NCBI RefSeq assembly: GCF_015752285.1
Contig: NZ_JADOUY010000001.1
Coordinates: 310,001 to 374,000, forward strand
Length of the DNA: 64,000 bases
Reading direction: 5' to 3'
DNA from: Mycetocola_A sp015752285
GTDB taxonomy: Bacteria; Actinomycetota; Actinomycetes; Actinomycetales; Microbacteriaceae
Below are positions 52,412-60,239 of the stretch, piece after piece. The notes beneath the pieces are model-generated. The model was not told the origin of the DNA. It searched no databases and saw only the letters and a list, made by a program, of their open reading frames with translations. Both the position numbers and the translations under genes were made by a program. Positions within the stretch are counted from its first letter, which is position 1. Each line of letters opens with the position of its first letter.

Positions 52412-53479
52412 TCAGGCGGCTGACCAGCCGCCGTCGCTGGCGAGGATCACACCGTTGACATTCACTCCGTCGTCGCTGAGCAGGAAGGTGATCGAGGCGG
52501 CGAGGGCATCACCCTCCACCGCCTCAGGCATGACCGCCATGCCCGCGCGCACCCGCTCGGCGCCCAGGGCGGAGGCGAATTTCGCTTCGATGTTCGTGAT
52601 GGTGGGGCCGGGGGCGACAGCATTCACGCGGATGCCGCTCGGCCCGTACATGAACGCGCTCGACTTGGTCAGTCCGGCAACGGCGTGCTTCGATGCCGTG
52701 TACGCCGCACCGGCTGCCGACCCGCGAAGCGCTGCTTCGGATGCGACGTTGACGATCGACCCGCTCTCGCGCGCCAGCATCGACGGAACGACCGCGCGTA
52801 TGAGCTTCATCGTGCCTGTGACGTTGATCGCAAAGACGCGGTTCCAGACGGCGTCTGTCACCTCGTGGACCGGCGTCATGTCGTCCATGATTCCGGCGAC
52901 GTTCGCGAGGGCGTCGATCCGGTCACCGGCCGCTGCCACGATCGACGCGATCGCCGCGTCGTCGGTGATGTCTCCGGTGACGGCGACGATGTCTGCAGAC
53001 GCGAACTCGCCGACGAGGTCGTCGAGGCGCTCGCGCGAGATGTCGACGGCGATCACGCGGCCACCCTCACGAGCGACCCGTGACGCGGTGGCGCGGCCGA
53101 TGCCTGACCCTGCGCCGGTGACAATGACGGTCTTACCGGTGAAGCGGCCGTCGCTGATGCGCTCGACCCACTCGGGGCGCTCGACAGCAGATGCTTCCTG
53201 CGTGGCGGGTGCGGCATCCGTCTCGGTGCCTGCGGACGGAGCGTTCGCAGGCACATCGCCCGCGTCGACGCGGCGGACGAGTTCGTCGATGAGCTCAGGC
53301 GGGAAGGAGCCTTTGCTGAGCTTGACCAGTCGCTTGATCGCGAGGCGGCGGACGGGCCGAAGCGTGTCTGCGGTCTGCCCGGCCTGGGCGAGCAGGTCAC
53401 GCAGGATGGGCCCGCCGACGGGGTGATCGAGCCAGGTGCCGACCGAGGAATCGCCGGAGAGGGTGGAGGAGGATGCCAT
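52412..53479 (-). CDS. SDR family oxidoreductase with a 110-residue N-terminal extension
   Basis: About 355 residues. The C-terminal 240 residues are a classical SDR (KTVIVTGAGSGIGRATASRVAREGGRVIAVDI, Asn-Ala-Gly as NVAGIMDD, catalytic AAYTASKHAV). The first 110 residues (GTWLDHPVGGPILRDLLAQAGQTADTLRPVRRLAIKRLVKLSKG) form a helical extension I cannot name; a Pro/Ala/Thr linker follows. It is divergent from a TetR gene and shares with it a perfect operator, so it is likely TetR-controlled. Confidence 0.88.
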   Translation of the reverse strand: MASSSTLSGDSSVGTWLDHPVGGPILRDLLAQAGQTADTLRPVRRLAIKRLVKLSKGSFPPELIDELVRRVDAGDVPANAPSAGTETDAAPATQEASAVERPEWVERISDGRFTGKTVIVTGAGSGIGRATASRVAREGGRVIAVDISRERLDDLVGEFASADIVAVTGDITDDAAIASIVAAAGDRIDALANVAGIMDDMTPVHEVTDAVWNRVFAINVTGTMKLIRAVVPSMLARESGSIVNVASEAALRGSAAGAAYTASKHAVAGLTKSSAFMYGPSGIRVNAVAPGPTITNIEAKFASALGAERVRAGMAVMPEAVEGDALAASITFLLSDDGVNVNGVILASDGGWSAA

Positions 53480-53502
53480 GGAGTGCCTCTTTCTTGTCGG
53501 GT

Positions 53503-53522
53503 ACCGGACAACACTGTCCGGT
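53503..53522. promoter_or_regulatory. TetR operator between SDR and TetR genes
   Basis: ACCGGACAACACTGTCCGGT: perfect 8-bp arms ACCGGACA / TGTCCGGT with centre ACAC, 15 bp before the tetR start and 24 bp before the SDR start. Suits autoregulation and SDR repression. Confidence 0.75.
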
Positions 53523-53536
53523 TGTAGGCTACACGG

Positions 53537-54097
53537 ATGCCGTCCCCTGCGAAAGCGAATCGTGGCCCCAGCGCAGGGCCAGAGAATCGCCGTGCGCTCA
53601 TCGATGCCGCACGCGAGGTCTTCGCGTCGGAGGGGATCTCGGCTCCGCTCAGTTCCGTTGCGCGGAAGGCTGGTGTCGGCCAGGGCAGCCTCTACCGCCA
53701 CTTCCCCGATCGCATCGCCCTCGCCGCTGCGGTCTTCGAAGAGAACATCGGGGAACTCGAGGTCGCGCTGAACGACCAGGCGCGCACGCTCGACGACCTT
53801 CTGGAGCTGGTGGTCGAACAGGCGCTCGTTTCGACTGCGCTCATCGACACGATCACCGCGCACCCACACGACGAGCGGGTGGCCCACCTCGGTGAACGCT
53901 TGCGCGCGCTGGTGGAGCGTGTCGTCGAGCGCGAGAAGTCAGCTGGGCGACTCGGCGCGCACGTCGATGTCGACGATGTCGTTCTCGCCATCTCGATGAT
54001 GGCCGGGGTGCTTGCGCGGAGCGAACCCGGCGACCGAGCCGACGTCGGGCGACGAGCCTGGGCGTTGTTTCACGCTGCATTCAGCGCGGGCTCATAG
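53537..54097 (+). CDS. TetR/AcrR family transcriptional regulator
   Basis: A 186-residue regulator: NRRALIDAAREVFASEGISAPLSSVARKAGVGQGSLYRHFPDRIALAAAVFEENI is the typical TetR DNA-binding domain. The helical C-terminus binds an unknown ligand. Its last bases overlap the convergent DedA gene. The likely target is the divergent SDR gene and itself. Confidence 0.93.
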   Translation: MPSPAKANRGPSAGPENRRALIDAAREVFASEGISAPLSSVARKAGVGQGSLYRHFPDRIALAAAVFEENIGELEVALNDQARTLDDLLELVVEQALVSTALIDTITAHPHDERVAHLGERLRALVERVVEREKSAGRLGAHVDVDDVVLAISMMAGVLARSEPGDRADVGRRAWALFHAAFSAGS

Positions 54098-54847
54098 GCT
54101 CCGACGGCTGGTGTCCACTGGCTCGTCATCGAACTCATCCGAGTCGGAGGCGCCATCCGCGGTACTGAGCTCCATGCGCCGGCGAGCCCGGCGACGGAGG
54201 ACCATCCGCACGACCCACCACACAACGAGCACGGCCACACCGGCGATCACCAGGTATTTGAGGGCGTCCGCGTACTCGAGCACAACGGCCCACTTCTCGC
54301 CGAGCAGGAACCCCGCGAGAACGAAGATGCTGTTCCAGATGAGCGACCCGGCCGCGGTGAGCAGACCGAAGGTGACGATGCTCATCTTCTCGATGCCGGC
54401 CGGGATGGAGATGAGACTGCGGAAAATGGGCAGCATCCGGCCGAAGAAGACCGCTTTTTTGCCGTGACGGCCGAACCAGGCCACGGTGCGCACGATGTCG
54501 TCCGGGTCGACGAACGGGATGCGTGCGGCCAGCCGGACGGTGCGGTCGTGGCCGAGCCAGCGGCCGAGACCGTAGAGCACGAACGCGCCGACGATCGAGC
54601 CGATGGTGGTCCAGAAGATGGCCGCGGCGACCGAGAACGACCCCTGGCTGGCGGTGAAGCCGGCGAGCGGAAGGATGATCTCACTCGGGATCGGAGGGAA
54701 CACGTTCTCGAGAAACACGATGAGGCCGGCCCCGACCGGACCGAGCGCCTCCATGATGTCGATGGCCCACTGGGCGATGCCGTCTGCGACGCCGGCCGAG
54801 GTCGAGTCGGACGCGGCGGCGAGTGCTGTGCCTGGTGCCAGATGCAT
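54092..54847 (-). CDS. DedA family membrane protein
   Basis: A 251-residue membrane protein of the DedA/SNARE-associated family, linked to lipid flipping and proton homeostasis. Motifs: GLIVFLENVFPPIPSEIILPLAGF, GSIVGAFVLYGLGRWLG, and WFGRHGKKAVFFGRMLPIFRSLISIPAGIEKM with the GR-x-(4)-R pattern. Acidic C-terminal tail. Start at 54847 gives the usual length. Confidence 0.93.
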   Translation of the reverse strand: MHLAPGTALAAASDSTSAGVADGIAQWAIDIMEALGPVGAGLIVFLENVFPPIPSEIILPLAGFTASQGSFSVAAAIFWTTIGSIVGAFVLYGLGRWLGHDRTVRLAARIPFVDPDDIVRTVAWFGRHGKKAVFFGRMLPIFRSLISIPAGIEKMSIVTFGLLTAAGSLIWNSIFVLAGFLLGEKWAVVLEYADALKYLVIAGVAVLVVWWVVRMVLRRRARRRMELSTADGASDSDEFDDEPVDTSRRSL

Positions 54848-55057
54848 GGGTGTTGTTCTCCACAGTGGATGGGACTGCGGCAACGACAACTCCGACGATG
54901 CCTGGGCGGACACGGCCAGCTTCACAGGCGATGCTCTGAAACCCCTGAGCGCGTCGGATGCCGCCGACCCGCCCCAGCGCCCTCATACGACACAAACGGC
55001 TGCACCCCGACGCGAACCGCGACCCTTTTTGTCCACGCAACGCCGCGACCAACGCAA

Positions 55058-55083
55058 AAACCCTCACTGAACAGTGAGGGTTT
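55058..55083 (-). terminator. Host terminator of the interrupted tRNA-Ser
   Basis: AAACCCTCACTG / CAGTGAGGGTTT (12 bp) with TTTTTGCG following on the minus strand. It lies 10 bp after the encoded CCA of the tRNA-Ser fragment and is the original tRNA terminator. Confidence 0.85.
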
Positions 55084-55093
55084 CAAGCGTTTG

Positions 55094-55117
55094 TGGCGGA
55101 GACGGCGGGATTTGAAC
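55094..55117 (-). repeat. Attachment site: 3' fragment of a tRNA-Ser gene
   Basis: On the minus strand the sequence reads GTTCAAATCCCGCCGTCTCC followed by GCCA: the T-loop, T-stem 3' strand, acceptor 3' strand CGTCTCC, discriminator G and CCA of a tRNA-Ser. The complementary 5' strands are absent, so the tRNA is broken here. This is the usual scar of integration into a tRNA 3' end; the rebuilt full tRNA-Ser should lie at the other end of the element, beyond the window. Confidence 0.85.
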
Positions 55118-55222
55118 TCTATTTCGACCGCCGTAACCATGCGGAAGTTGCCTAACTCCCCTGTCTTTACGCGGCTTTTCGGTCACATTACTCCGGCTTC
55201 AATCAGGTGGTTTTGCGGGCGA

Positions 55223-55242
55223 ATGTGGGCAAAATGTGGGCA
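55223..55242. repeat. Twin ATGTGGGCA repeats near the attachment site
   Basis: ATGTGGGCA occurs at 55223-55231 and again at 55234-55242, 11 bp apart (about one helical turn). Closely spaced repeats on one side of an attachment site are typical of integrase arm-binding sites. The assignment is inferred. Confidence 0.45.
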
Positions 55243-55245
55243 GAA

Positions 55246-56120
55246 CAATGCCCCTAGCTGGGAGACGACAAAGTCGCATCTCGACTTTGTCGATAGTTAG
55301 CGTCAACGCCCGGTCGCTTGCGCTGGGGAAAGAATCCCTTAGTTGAGACCTTGGTCGAATCGGGACGAGGGTCTACGCGGACGATGGTCTCGCCGCGGCG
55401 GTAGTCGCCCCGGGCGAATGTAGAAGGGCTGGGGAGCACCGATGTGTTATCAACACATCGGTGAGACTCGCCTTATGACTTCGCGACCACGCAGGTGTAG
55501 TGAATCACTACACCTGAGCCGGGACCGTGCAGCGTGACTTCCGTCAGGGGGAGACACCTGTCTCCCCCTGTCCCGCCGATGCGCCGCTCCGAGCGGGCAC
55601 TTGGTTGAGACCTTGGTCGAATCGGGACCGATCCAGGTCATTGCGAATCGACATCCGGGCCAGAGGAGAGGGCGCTGGGCGTCCCCAGAAAATCACCTCG
55701 GGTGCAGAGGTGATTACGAAGCCTTCGCCTTATGACTTCGCGACCAACGCGATGATCGTGTCGGGCGGCGTCAACTTTCCCAGGTGGGAAAGTTGCTCAA
55801 TGTCGCGCGCCTCGAACTCGGAAATATGAATAGGAGTGTCGCCAATTGGCGACACGGCTTCCTCGATCCGGAGATGACACCCGACTTGATCTTGACCGAG
55901 TTGTAGACAGCAACTTGGTCAACGTAAGGGACCTCCTGGAGCCAGATCACGGTCAAACCTTGACCTGGCTCGGGTAACTGATTTCGCAAAGCCTGGAACG
56001 CCCGAGCCAGTTCTTCTCCAACCAGCCGGATCCTGAACCGGCCGACTACTGGTCGCCTGACACGTCATTCGTTGGCGCATGGCAATGCCCCTAGCTGGGA
56101 ATCTAATCTAGGGGCATTGC
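55246..56120. other. Palindrome-dense non-coding region, possible large structured RNA
   Basis: About 875 bp without a credible gene, containing many perfect inverted repeats of different sequence: 55266-55292 (CGACAAAGTCG arms), 55437-55463 (CACCGATGTGTT), 55492-55516 (CAGGTGTAGTGA), 55545-55570 (CAGGGGGAGACA), 55691-55715 (AATCACCTC), 55772-55795 (CAACTTTCCCA), 55836-55855 (GTGTCGCCAATTGGCGACAC), 55892-55922 (near-perfect), 55965-56010 (CTGGCTCGGG) and 56083-56120. It also has direct repeats: 25 bp (55342-55366 = 55604-55628), 20 bp (GCCTTATGACTTCGCGACCA at 55470 and 55727) and 18 bp (CAATGCCCCTAGCTGGGA at 55246 and 56083). The role is unknown. Confidence 0.8.
56083..56120 (-). terminator. 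Terminator of the capsid operon
   Basis: CAATGCCCCTAG / CTAGGGGCATTG, perfect 12-bp arms with a 14-base loop, about 100 bp after the connector stop. Its left half is repeated alone at 55246. Confidence 0.6.
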
Positions 56121-56225
56121 GTGTGCAGCGCTGGCAGGTCATCGGGCGAAAGGGAGCCCTCGCTAACCATCCATCCCGGTCATCCTACGGCTGTACTCCA
56201 ATAGGCAGGTGAGGTTCACGCTGGT

Positions 56226-56546
56226 CTATGCAGCCTTACGCCGGTAGCCGTCGAGGACTACCCGCTCAATGAGGCTGAATCCTTCAAACACGGTCTTACG
56301 TGTCTGGAAGTCGTCAATGTTCACCGTGATCGTTCCGTCAGGGTTCTGCGTCAGTCTCGCGGTAGCGGAGATGATGACAGCGCGCACAATGTCGTCAGGC
56401 ACGTCGGCGGTGAAGCCGTTGCCCCGCGTGTACGCCTTGACCAGTTGCGTTATCAGCGGCAGGTGCACCCCGGCCAGGGTGACGAGTTCGAAGTCGTCAC
56501 CCCGGTCGAGGTAGTTGGCAACATCGGTTGCGGTAGGTGCAGCCAT
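56226..56546 (-). CDS. Phage head-tail connector protein
   Basis: A 106-residue protein: AAPTATDVANYLDRGDDFELVTLAGVHLPLITQLVKAYTRGNGF ... DIVRAVIISATARLTQNPDG. The order and pattern match the gp6/gp15-like adaptor that closes the portal after packaging and docks the tail. It is 2 bp from the capsid gene. It is the last structural gene before the non-coding region; where tail genes would follow, none do. Confidence 0.8.
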   Translation of the reverse strand: MAAPTATDVANYLDRGDDFELVTLAGVHLPLITQLVKAYTRGNGFTADVPDDIVRAVIISATARLTQNPDGTITVNIDDFQTRKTVFEGFSLIERVVLDGYRRKAA

Positions 56547-56548
56547 GG

Positions 56549-57421
56549 TTACGCGGTGATGCCCTTGAGGATGACGACAGCTTCGGGGTTCAGCGGGGCC
56601 GCGTCGTAACGTGCGGTGACGCGGATGGCCTGCTGGTCGTAGTCTCCGAAAGTCTGGTCGAGGATCTTGACGGACGGTGCCTGATCGCGTGCCACGGCGA
56701 TCTGGCTGAAGTCGGCCAGGACTGCCTGAGTGGTCTTCGTCGTGGTGCCGACAACCGGAATGCGGTTAGTGATGATGACCGGGGCACCGAACAGACGGAA
56801 CACGCCGTCCTGTGTCGGGTCAGGGGTGAGCTGGTAACGCTCCTGCGTGTCCTTGGCCTTGCGGAGTGCGACGAAGGTTTCGGGGCGCATCATCCACTTG
56901 ACGGCATCGAGGTTGACGTTTGCGCCCAGTGCGAGTGCCCAGCCATCCAGAAGGGCATCGAAGCTGATAGCGCCAACGGTGGCAACGGACTGAGTACCGG
57001 CGTAGTTGAGGATTCCAACGGGGGTAGTGCCAGCGTCGCCGGTTCCGGCAATGAAGGCGGTGTCGAGCTTGTCAGCTACGTCCTTGACGAGTCGATCCTT
57101 GATCGCTGCATCGAGGGAGACGACAGACTGACGTGCCAGCTCGTTGCTGAAGCGGGTGAGGGTCTTGACGCTCTTGATGGTGGACGGAAGGAGCGTGATT
57201 TCATCGAAGTCCACGTCGCTGTTGGTGATCTGCTCATTCTCGCCGTACCAGGCGGGGCTGGTCGCTCCACCGAGCTTCGGAAGACGGATGGCGTTACCGT
57301 CCGTGTCGAAGATCCGGGGGCCGGCGGCAAGGAACTGTGAGACAGCTTCGAGCGGCTTGACGAGGATGGACTGGACCTGCTCGTGAGTCAGTTCCGGGGC
57401 GGTGGCGGTTGATACGGCCAT
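56549..57421 (-). CDS. Phage major capsid protein (HK97 fold)
   Basis: A 290-residue shell protein: LVKPLEAVSQFLAAGPRIFDTDGNAIRLPKL, the N-arm, ELARQSVVSLDAAIKDRLVKDVADKLDTAFIAG, the spine-helix region, and VKWMMRPETFVALRKAKD with VFRLFGAPVIITNRIP, the P-domain features of HK97-type capsids. Start with GGAGAAACC before the ATG. A scaffold protein is encoded just upstream. Confidence 0.92.
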   Translation of the reverse strand: MAVSTATAPELTHEQVQSILVKPLEAVSQFLAAGPRIFDTDGNAIRLPKLGGATSPAWYGENEQITNSDVDFDEITLLPSTIKSVKTLTRFSNELARQSVVSLDAAIKDRLVKDVADKLDTAFIAGTGDAGTTPVGILNYAGTQSVATVGAISFDALLDGWALALGANVNLDAVKWMMRPETFVALRKAKDTQERYQLTPDPTQDGVFRLFGAPVIITNRIPVVGTTTKTTQAVLADFSQIAVARDQAPSVKILDQTFGDYDQQAIRVTARYDAAPLNPEAVVILKGITA

Positions 57422-57477
57422 GGTTTCTCCAAACGATTGTGTGTGTTCGTTTGGATGCCAGACCCACTAACGCGGAA

Positions 57478-57518
57478 TACCCCCCAGGGGTATCAATTAC
57501 GATACGCCCCAGGGGGTA
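57478..57518. promoter_or_regulatory. Stem-loop between scaffold and capsid genes
   Basis: Two CCCCAGGGG-type palindromes (57478-57494 and 57501-57518) that also pair with each other as TACCCCC / GGGGGTA-type arms. Located in the 121 bp gap between scaffold and capsid genes, where differential expression is useful. An attenuator or processing site is possible. Confidence 0.5.
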
Positions 57519-57542
57519 CGGTGTCAACCTGCGTTGACGTGT

Positions 57543-57968
57543 TTAGCCTGCGGTCGAGCGGAGTAGCCCGGCCAGGTTGAAGCCGTCGCTGGCTGGTCGC
57601 GCACCCTGCCCAATGTCACCGAACGGTTTACGGCTGGCAAGGTGAGGCTTCGCAGTCACAAGAGCATCGACGGCGGCTGTGAGCGTGTCAGGGTCGCTCA
57701 GGTGTGCTTCATCAAAGGGAAGGTCGGACGGGTCAGCCAAACGGCCTGTAGCGGCCACCAGAGCGGAGTGCAGCCGTGTTGCCAGCTCGTCGGCCTGTTG
57801 TGCACGCTGACGGTACTTCCCGTTCTCTTTGCGGAGGTCTTCGACGTACTCACGTGGGAACGTTTCAGCGTCGCCCTGTGCCGTGTCCACCTGTTCGGGC
57901 TGTGCTTCGGGCTGGATCTCGTCTGTCTGGTCTTCGGTGGTTTCCTCGGCGGTAATCTGGTCGGTCAT
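57543..57968 (-). CDS. Phage scaffold protein
   Basis: A 141-residue acidic, helical protein: TEDQTDEIQPEAQPEQVDTAQGDAETFPREYVEDLRKENGKYRQRAQQADELATRLHSALVAATGRL. The acidic start, central coiled-coil with YVEDLRKEN and position directly before the capsid gene are those of phage scaffolds. Starts at TAATG, sharing a base with the DUF6093 stop. Confidence 0.85.
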   Translation of the reverse strand: MTDQITAEETTEDQTDEIQPEAQPEQVDTAQGDAETFPREYVEDLRKENGKYRQRAQQADELATRLHSALVAATGRLADPSDLPFDEAHLSDPDTLTAAVDALVTAKPHLASRKPFGDIGQGARPASDGFNLAGLLRSTAG

Positions 57969-58363
57969 TAGTTTGTCCCTTCGATTTCGAATCGTCGTGC
58001 GGTTGCGTAGCTTTGGGCCTGCTGGCCCTTGATGTTGAACTTTTTTCCCACAAGCGCGAGGTCGAGCGGGTTGGTGGTGACGGTCATCACGTCGAGGTTC
58101 CGAACATCGGCGGACTGATCGACAGGAAGTGACAGCTCGAGCTGCTGCACGGCGAGGACCATTCCGGGAATTGCGGCATCCTTCACGCCGCCCTTCAGCC
58201 GGATCTTGCACTTTCCTTCGTAGACGACAGACACGGCTGGCATATCGATGCCGGTTATCGGGTCGGTGATGACTTCGCCTGTGTCGCGGGTGATCTCGCA
58301 GCGGGTGACCATGAGCTTCTCGGCTTCACGTCGCCCGTTCAGGGTGGCCTGTGTTGCGGTCAT
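57968..58363 (-). CDS. DUF6093 family phage protein
   Basis: A 131-residue beta-rich protein (EAEKLMVTRCEITRDTGEVITDPITGIDMPAVSVVYEGKCKIRL ... LDLALVGKKFNIKGQQAQSYATARRFEIEG) of the DUF6093 family, found among actinobacteriophage head-completion genes. Here it sits between the MuF-like and scaffold genes. Overlaps both neighbours by a few bases. Confidence 0.75.
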   Translation of the reverse strand: MTATQATLNGRREAEKLMVTRCEITRDTGEVITDPITGIDMPAVSVVYEGKCKIRLKGGVKDAAIPGMVLAVQQLELSLPVDQSADVRNLDVMTVTTNPLDLALVGKKFNIKGQQAQSYATARRFEIEGTN

Positions 58364-58923
58364 ACTGGTTTCCTCCTACTGGGTTTTTCGTACAGGACGG
58401 GGCGCTGCACGCATTCGCAGCCCTTGTGATGCTGAAGCTTGTGACCCTTCGGCCAGACTTGCCCTTCACGCCACCAGTAGCGGCAGAGCTGGCAGGGGTC
58501 ACCGTCCATCTGCCTCACCCAGCCCTCCACAAGCTGGGACGCGGCCACGCCTTGCCCATACACGTCCACAGCGGCATCCAGGGGCGCGTTCAGGGCGAAA
58601 CGGGACAGGCGTTCAGTCACGTCTTCTCCGGCCTCTGCTGCGTCCAGGAGCGTCTGCACACCCTTGGCCAGCACAGGCTGGTTGTAGACCTTCGGGAGTG
58701 CGCCTGTCGGCAACTGGACGGACCCAGACAGTCTGGTCAGCTCGGTCGAAACGGCCAGGTCTGCCACGGTCGCGGCGCGTCCCTTCGCTTGCAGAATCAG
58801 AGCGGACGCGAGCTGCACAAACTGTGGTTTCGAGATCCGGCCCAGACCGTAGGCGTGCCATGCGTTCATCACGTCCGTGCTGGTCGATTCCCTGATTCGG
58901 GTGAGGCTGCCCTGGTAACTCAT
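58360..58923 (-). CDS. MuF-like minor capsid / head morphogenesis protein
   Basis: A 187-residue protein with helical N-terminus (TDVMNAWHAYGLGRISKPQFVQLASALILQAKG) and a C-terminal Cys/His motif CQLCRYWWREGQVW ... HHKGCECV, as in phage MuF-type proteins linked to the portal. It is shorter than full MuF proteins. It overlaps the portal stop by ATGA. The VIP2/toxin-type extensions of some MuF proteins are absent. Confidence 0.75.
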   Translation of the reverse strand: MSYQGSLTRIRESTSTDVMNAWHAYGLGRISKPQFVQLASALILQAKGRAATVADLAVSTELTRLSGSVQLPTGALPKVYNQPVLAKGVQTLLDAAEAGEDVTERLSRFALNAPLDAAVDVYGQGVAASQLVEGWVRQMDGDPCQLCRYWWREGQVWPKGHKLQHHKGCECVQRPVLYEKPSRRKPV

Positions 58924-60215
58924 TCGGTCACCAGGAAGGCGGACAGGTCAGTGCCAGCCTGGGAGAGTTGCGCGGCGCGCTGTGCCTGCATCACCTGTTC
59001 GATCTGTGACGGGCTGTAACCCATGGGGTCTGCCAGTACTGACGCGAGCGGCACACCGATACCGGCGAGCTTCGCGGCGGCGTCCGCTACCTGTGCCGGG
59101 GTGCGGGTGTCAGGTGCAGCCCACAAGGTTTCGTAGTCGCGGGTGTTCTGCCCGTTCGCCACCTTCAGCACCAGGTCGGCAACCTTCGCCCAGGACCGGC
59201 CATAGGTGCGCTGCTTGCCAATGACCTTCGCCACAAGGGACGCTTCAGCGGAACGGATCGCGTCAGCGCTCGGCGGCTGGTCACCGTTCAAACCCAGGTA
59301 GTGAGGCGGCAGACCCGACACAGCACCGATCTGCTGAGTGAGAACGGCGGACAGGTCACCGTAGCCATTCAGCCCTGAACCGTCGAACTGTCCGAACTTC
59401 GTCTCGGGTGACTCCGACTGCCACAACCGGCCCAGCTCGTCACTGAAAGGGTTGACCGGGTTGCCTTCGTCGTCTTCCACAATTTCCAGCCCAGTGACCC
59501 AGCGGCGCGGTCGTGCGTAATACTCACTCGACACCATGGCATCCGACATGATCTTCGCCAGTCCGTCTGTCAGGTCGAGAATGTCGGCCATCTCACTGGA
59601 CCCGTCAAAGTCGAGCAGACGTGCCCGGTTCACGATGGGGACGACAGGCACTTCCAGCAACGGGTTAGGGATAACATCTGTCACCTTCAGCGCGTTTTCC
59701 TTCCCGGCATAGCGGGTGATCTGCTCGGCTTCGTACAGGACCGCATAGTGCTGCTTCCCGTCGGTCCATTTCTTCAGTGCAGCCCGGACGACACCAGAAG
59801 CCGGGTCGAAGATGGCTGTCATCTGTCGAGCGCTCTCCACAGTCACGCGGGGCATCTCAGGGCCGGACCAAACAGTGACGAAAGATCGCCCGTAGGTGAG
59901 GCTGTCAACGTGCGCCAGGTGCGCCTGAGACTCAAGATCGTTGGCCTGCCAGACCTTCCACAGTGTTTCGTCGGCGGCGCTGTCACCGATAGCCCTGAAG
60001 CCGGTGACCTGCATCCGTTCAGCCACTGAGTTCACGAGAAGCTTGGGGAAGTTCACCCCCAGCACACGGAGCTTGTTTCCCAGGGCTTCCTGAGACTTAG
60101 GCGACAGGAACGCGGCAGGCTGACGGCCCTCGAAGTACTGGTCGAGCTGGGACAGGGGTGCCTGTGACTCGTCGAGCTTCGCGGTGAGGATTTCGAGCGT
60201 GTCATTCGTGGTCAT
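58920..60215 (-). CDS. Phage portal protein (SPP1 gp6-like)
   Basis: A 431-residue portal subunit forming the ring through which DNA enters the head: LDQYFEGRQPAAFLSPKSQEALGNKLRVLGVNFPKLLVNSVAERMQVTGFR, and ISGLPPHYLGLNGDQPPSADAIRSAEASLVAKVIGKQ-like wing and stem parts. Follows terminase by 24 bp. Confidence 0.92.
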   Translation of the reverse strand: MTTNDTLEILTAKLDESQAPLSQLDQYFEGRQPAAFLSPKSQEALGNKLRVLGVNFPKLLVNSVAERMQVTGFRAIGDSAADETLWKVWQANDLESQAHLAHVDSLTYGRSFVTVWSGPEMPRVTVESARQMTAIFDPASGVVRAALKKWTDGKQHYAVLYEAEQITRYAGKENALKVTDVIPNPLLEVPVVPIVNRARLLDFDGSSEMADILDLTDGLAKIMSDAMVSSEYYARPRRWVTGLEIVEDDEGNPVNPFSDELGRLWQSESPETKFGQFDGSGLNGYGDLSAVLTQQIGAVSGLPPHYLGLNGDQPPSADAIRSAEASLVAKVIGKQRTYGRSWAKVADLVLKVANGQNTRDYETLWAAPDTRTPAQVADAAAKLAGIGVPLASVLADPMGYSPSQIEQVMQAQRAAQLSQAGTDLSAFLVTE

Positions 60216-60239
60216 TCGGAACTGCTTTCTGTTGAGGGT

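Noticed and set aside
55254..55989. Several frames of 60-100 codons in the palindromic region on both strands.
   Set aside because: They run through the inverted repeats, have no ribosome-binding sites and show no family resemblance. Base patterns are explained by hairpins, not by codons.
56121..56184. Short minus-strand frame MVSEGSLSPDDLPALHTQCP just downstream of the connector gene.
   Set aside because: Only 20 codons, ends inside the terminator stem, weak ribosome-binding site and no recognised family. It could be the stump of a lost tail gene but cannot be supported.
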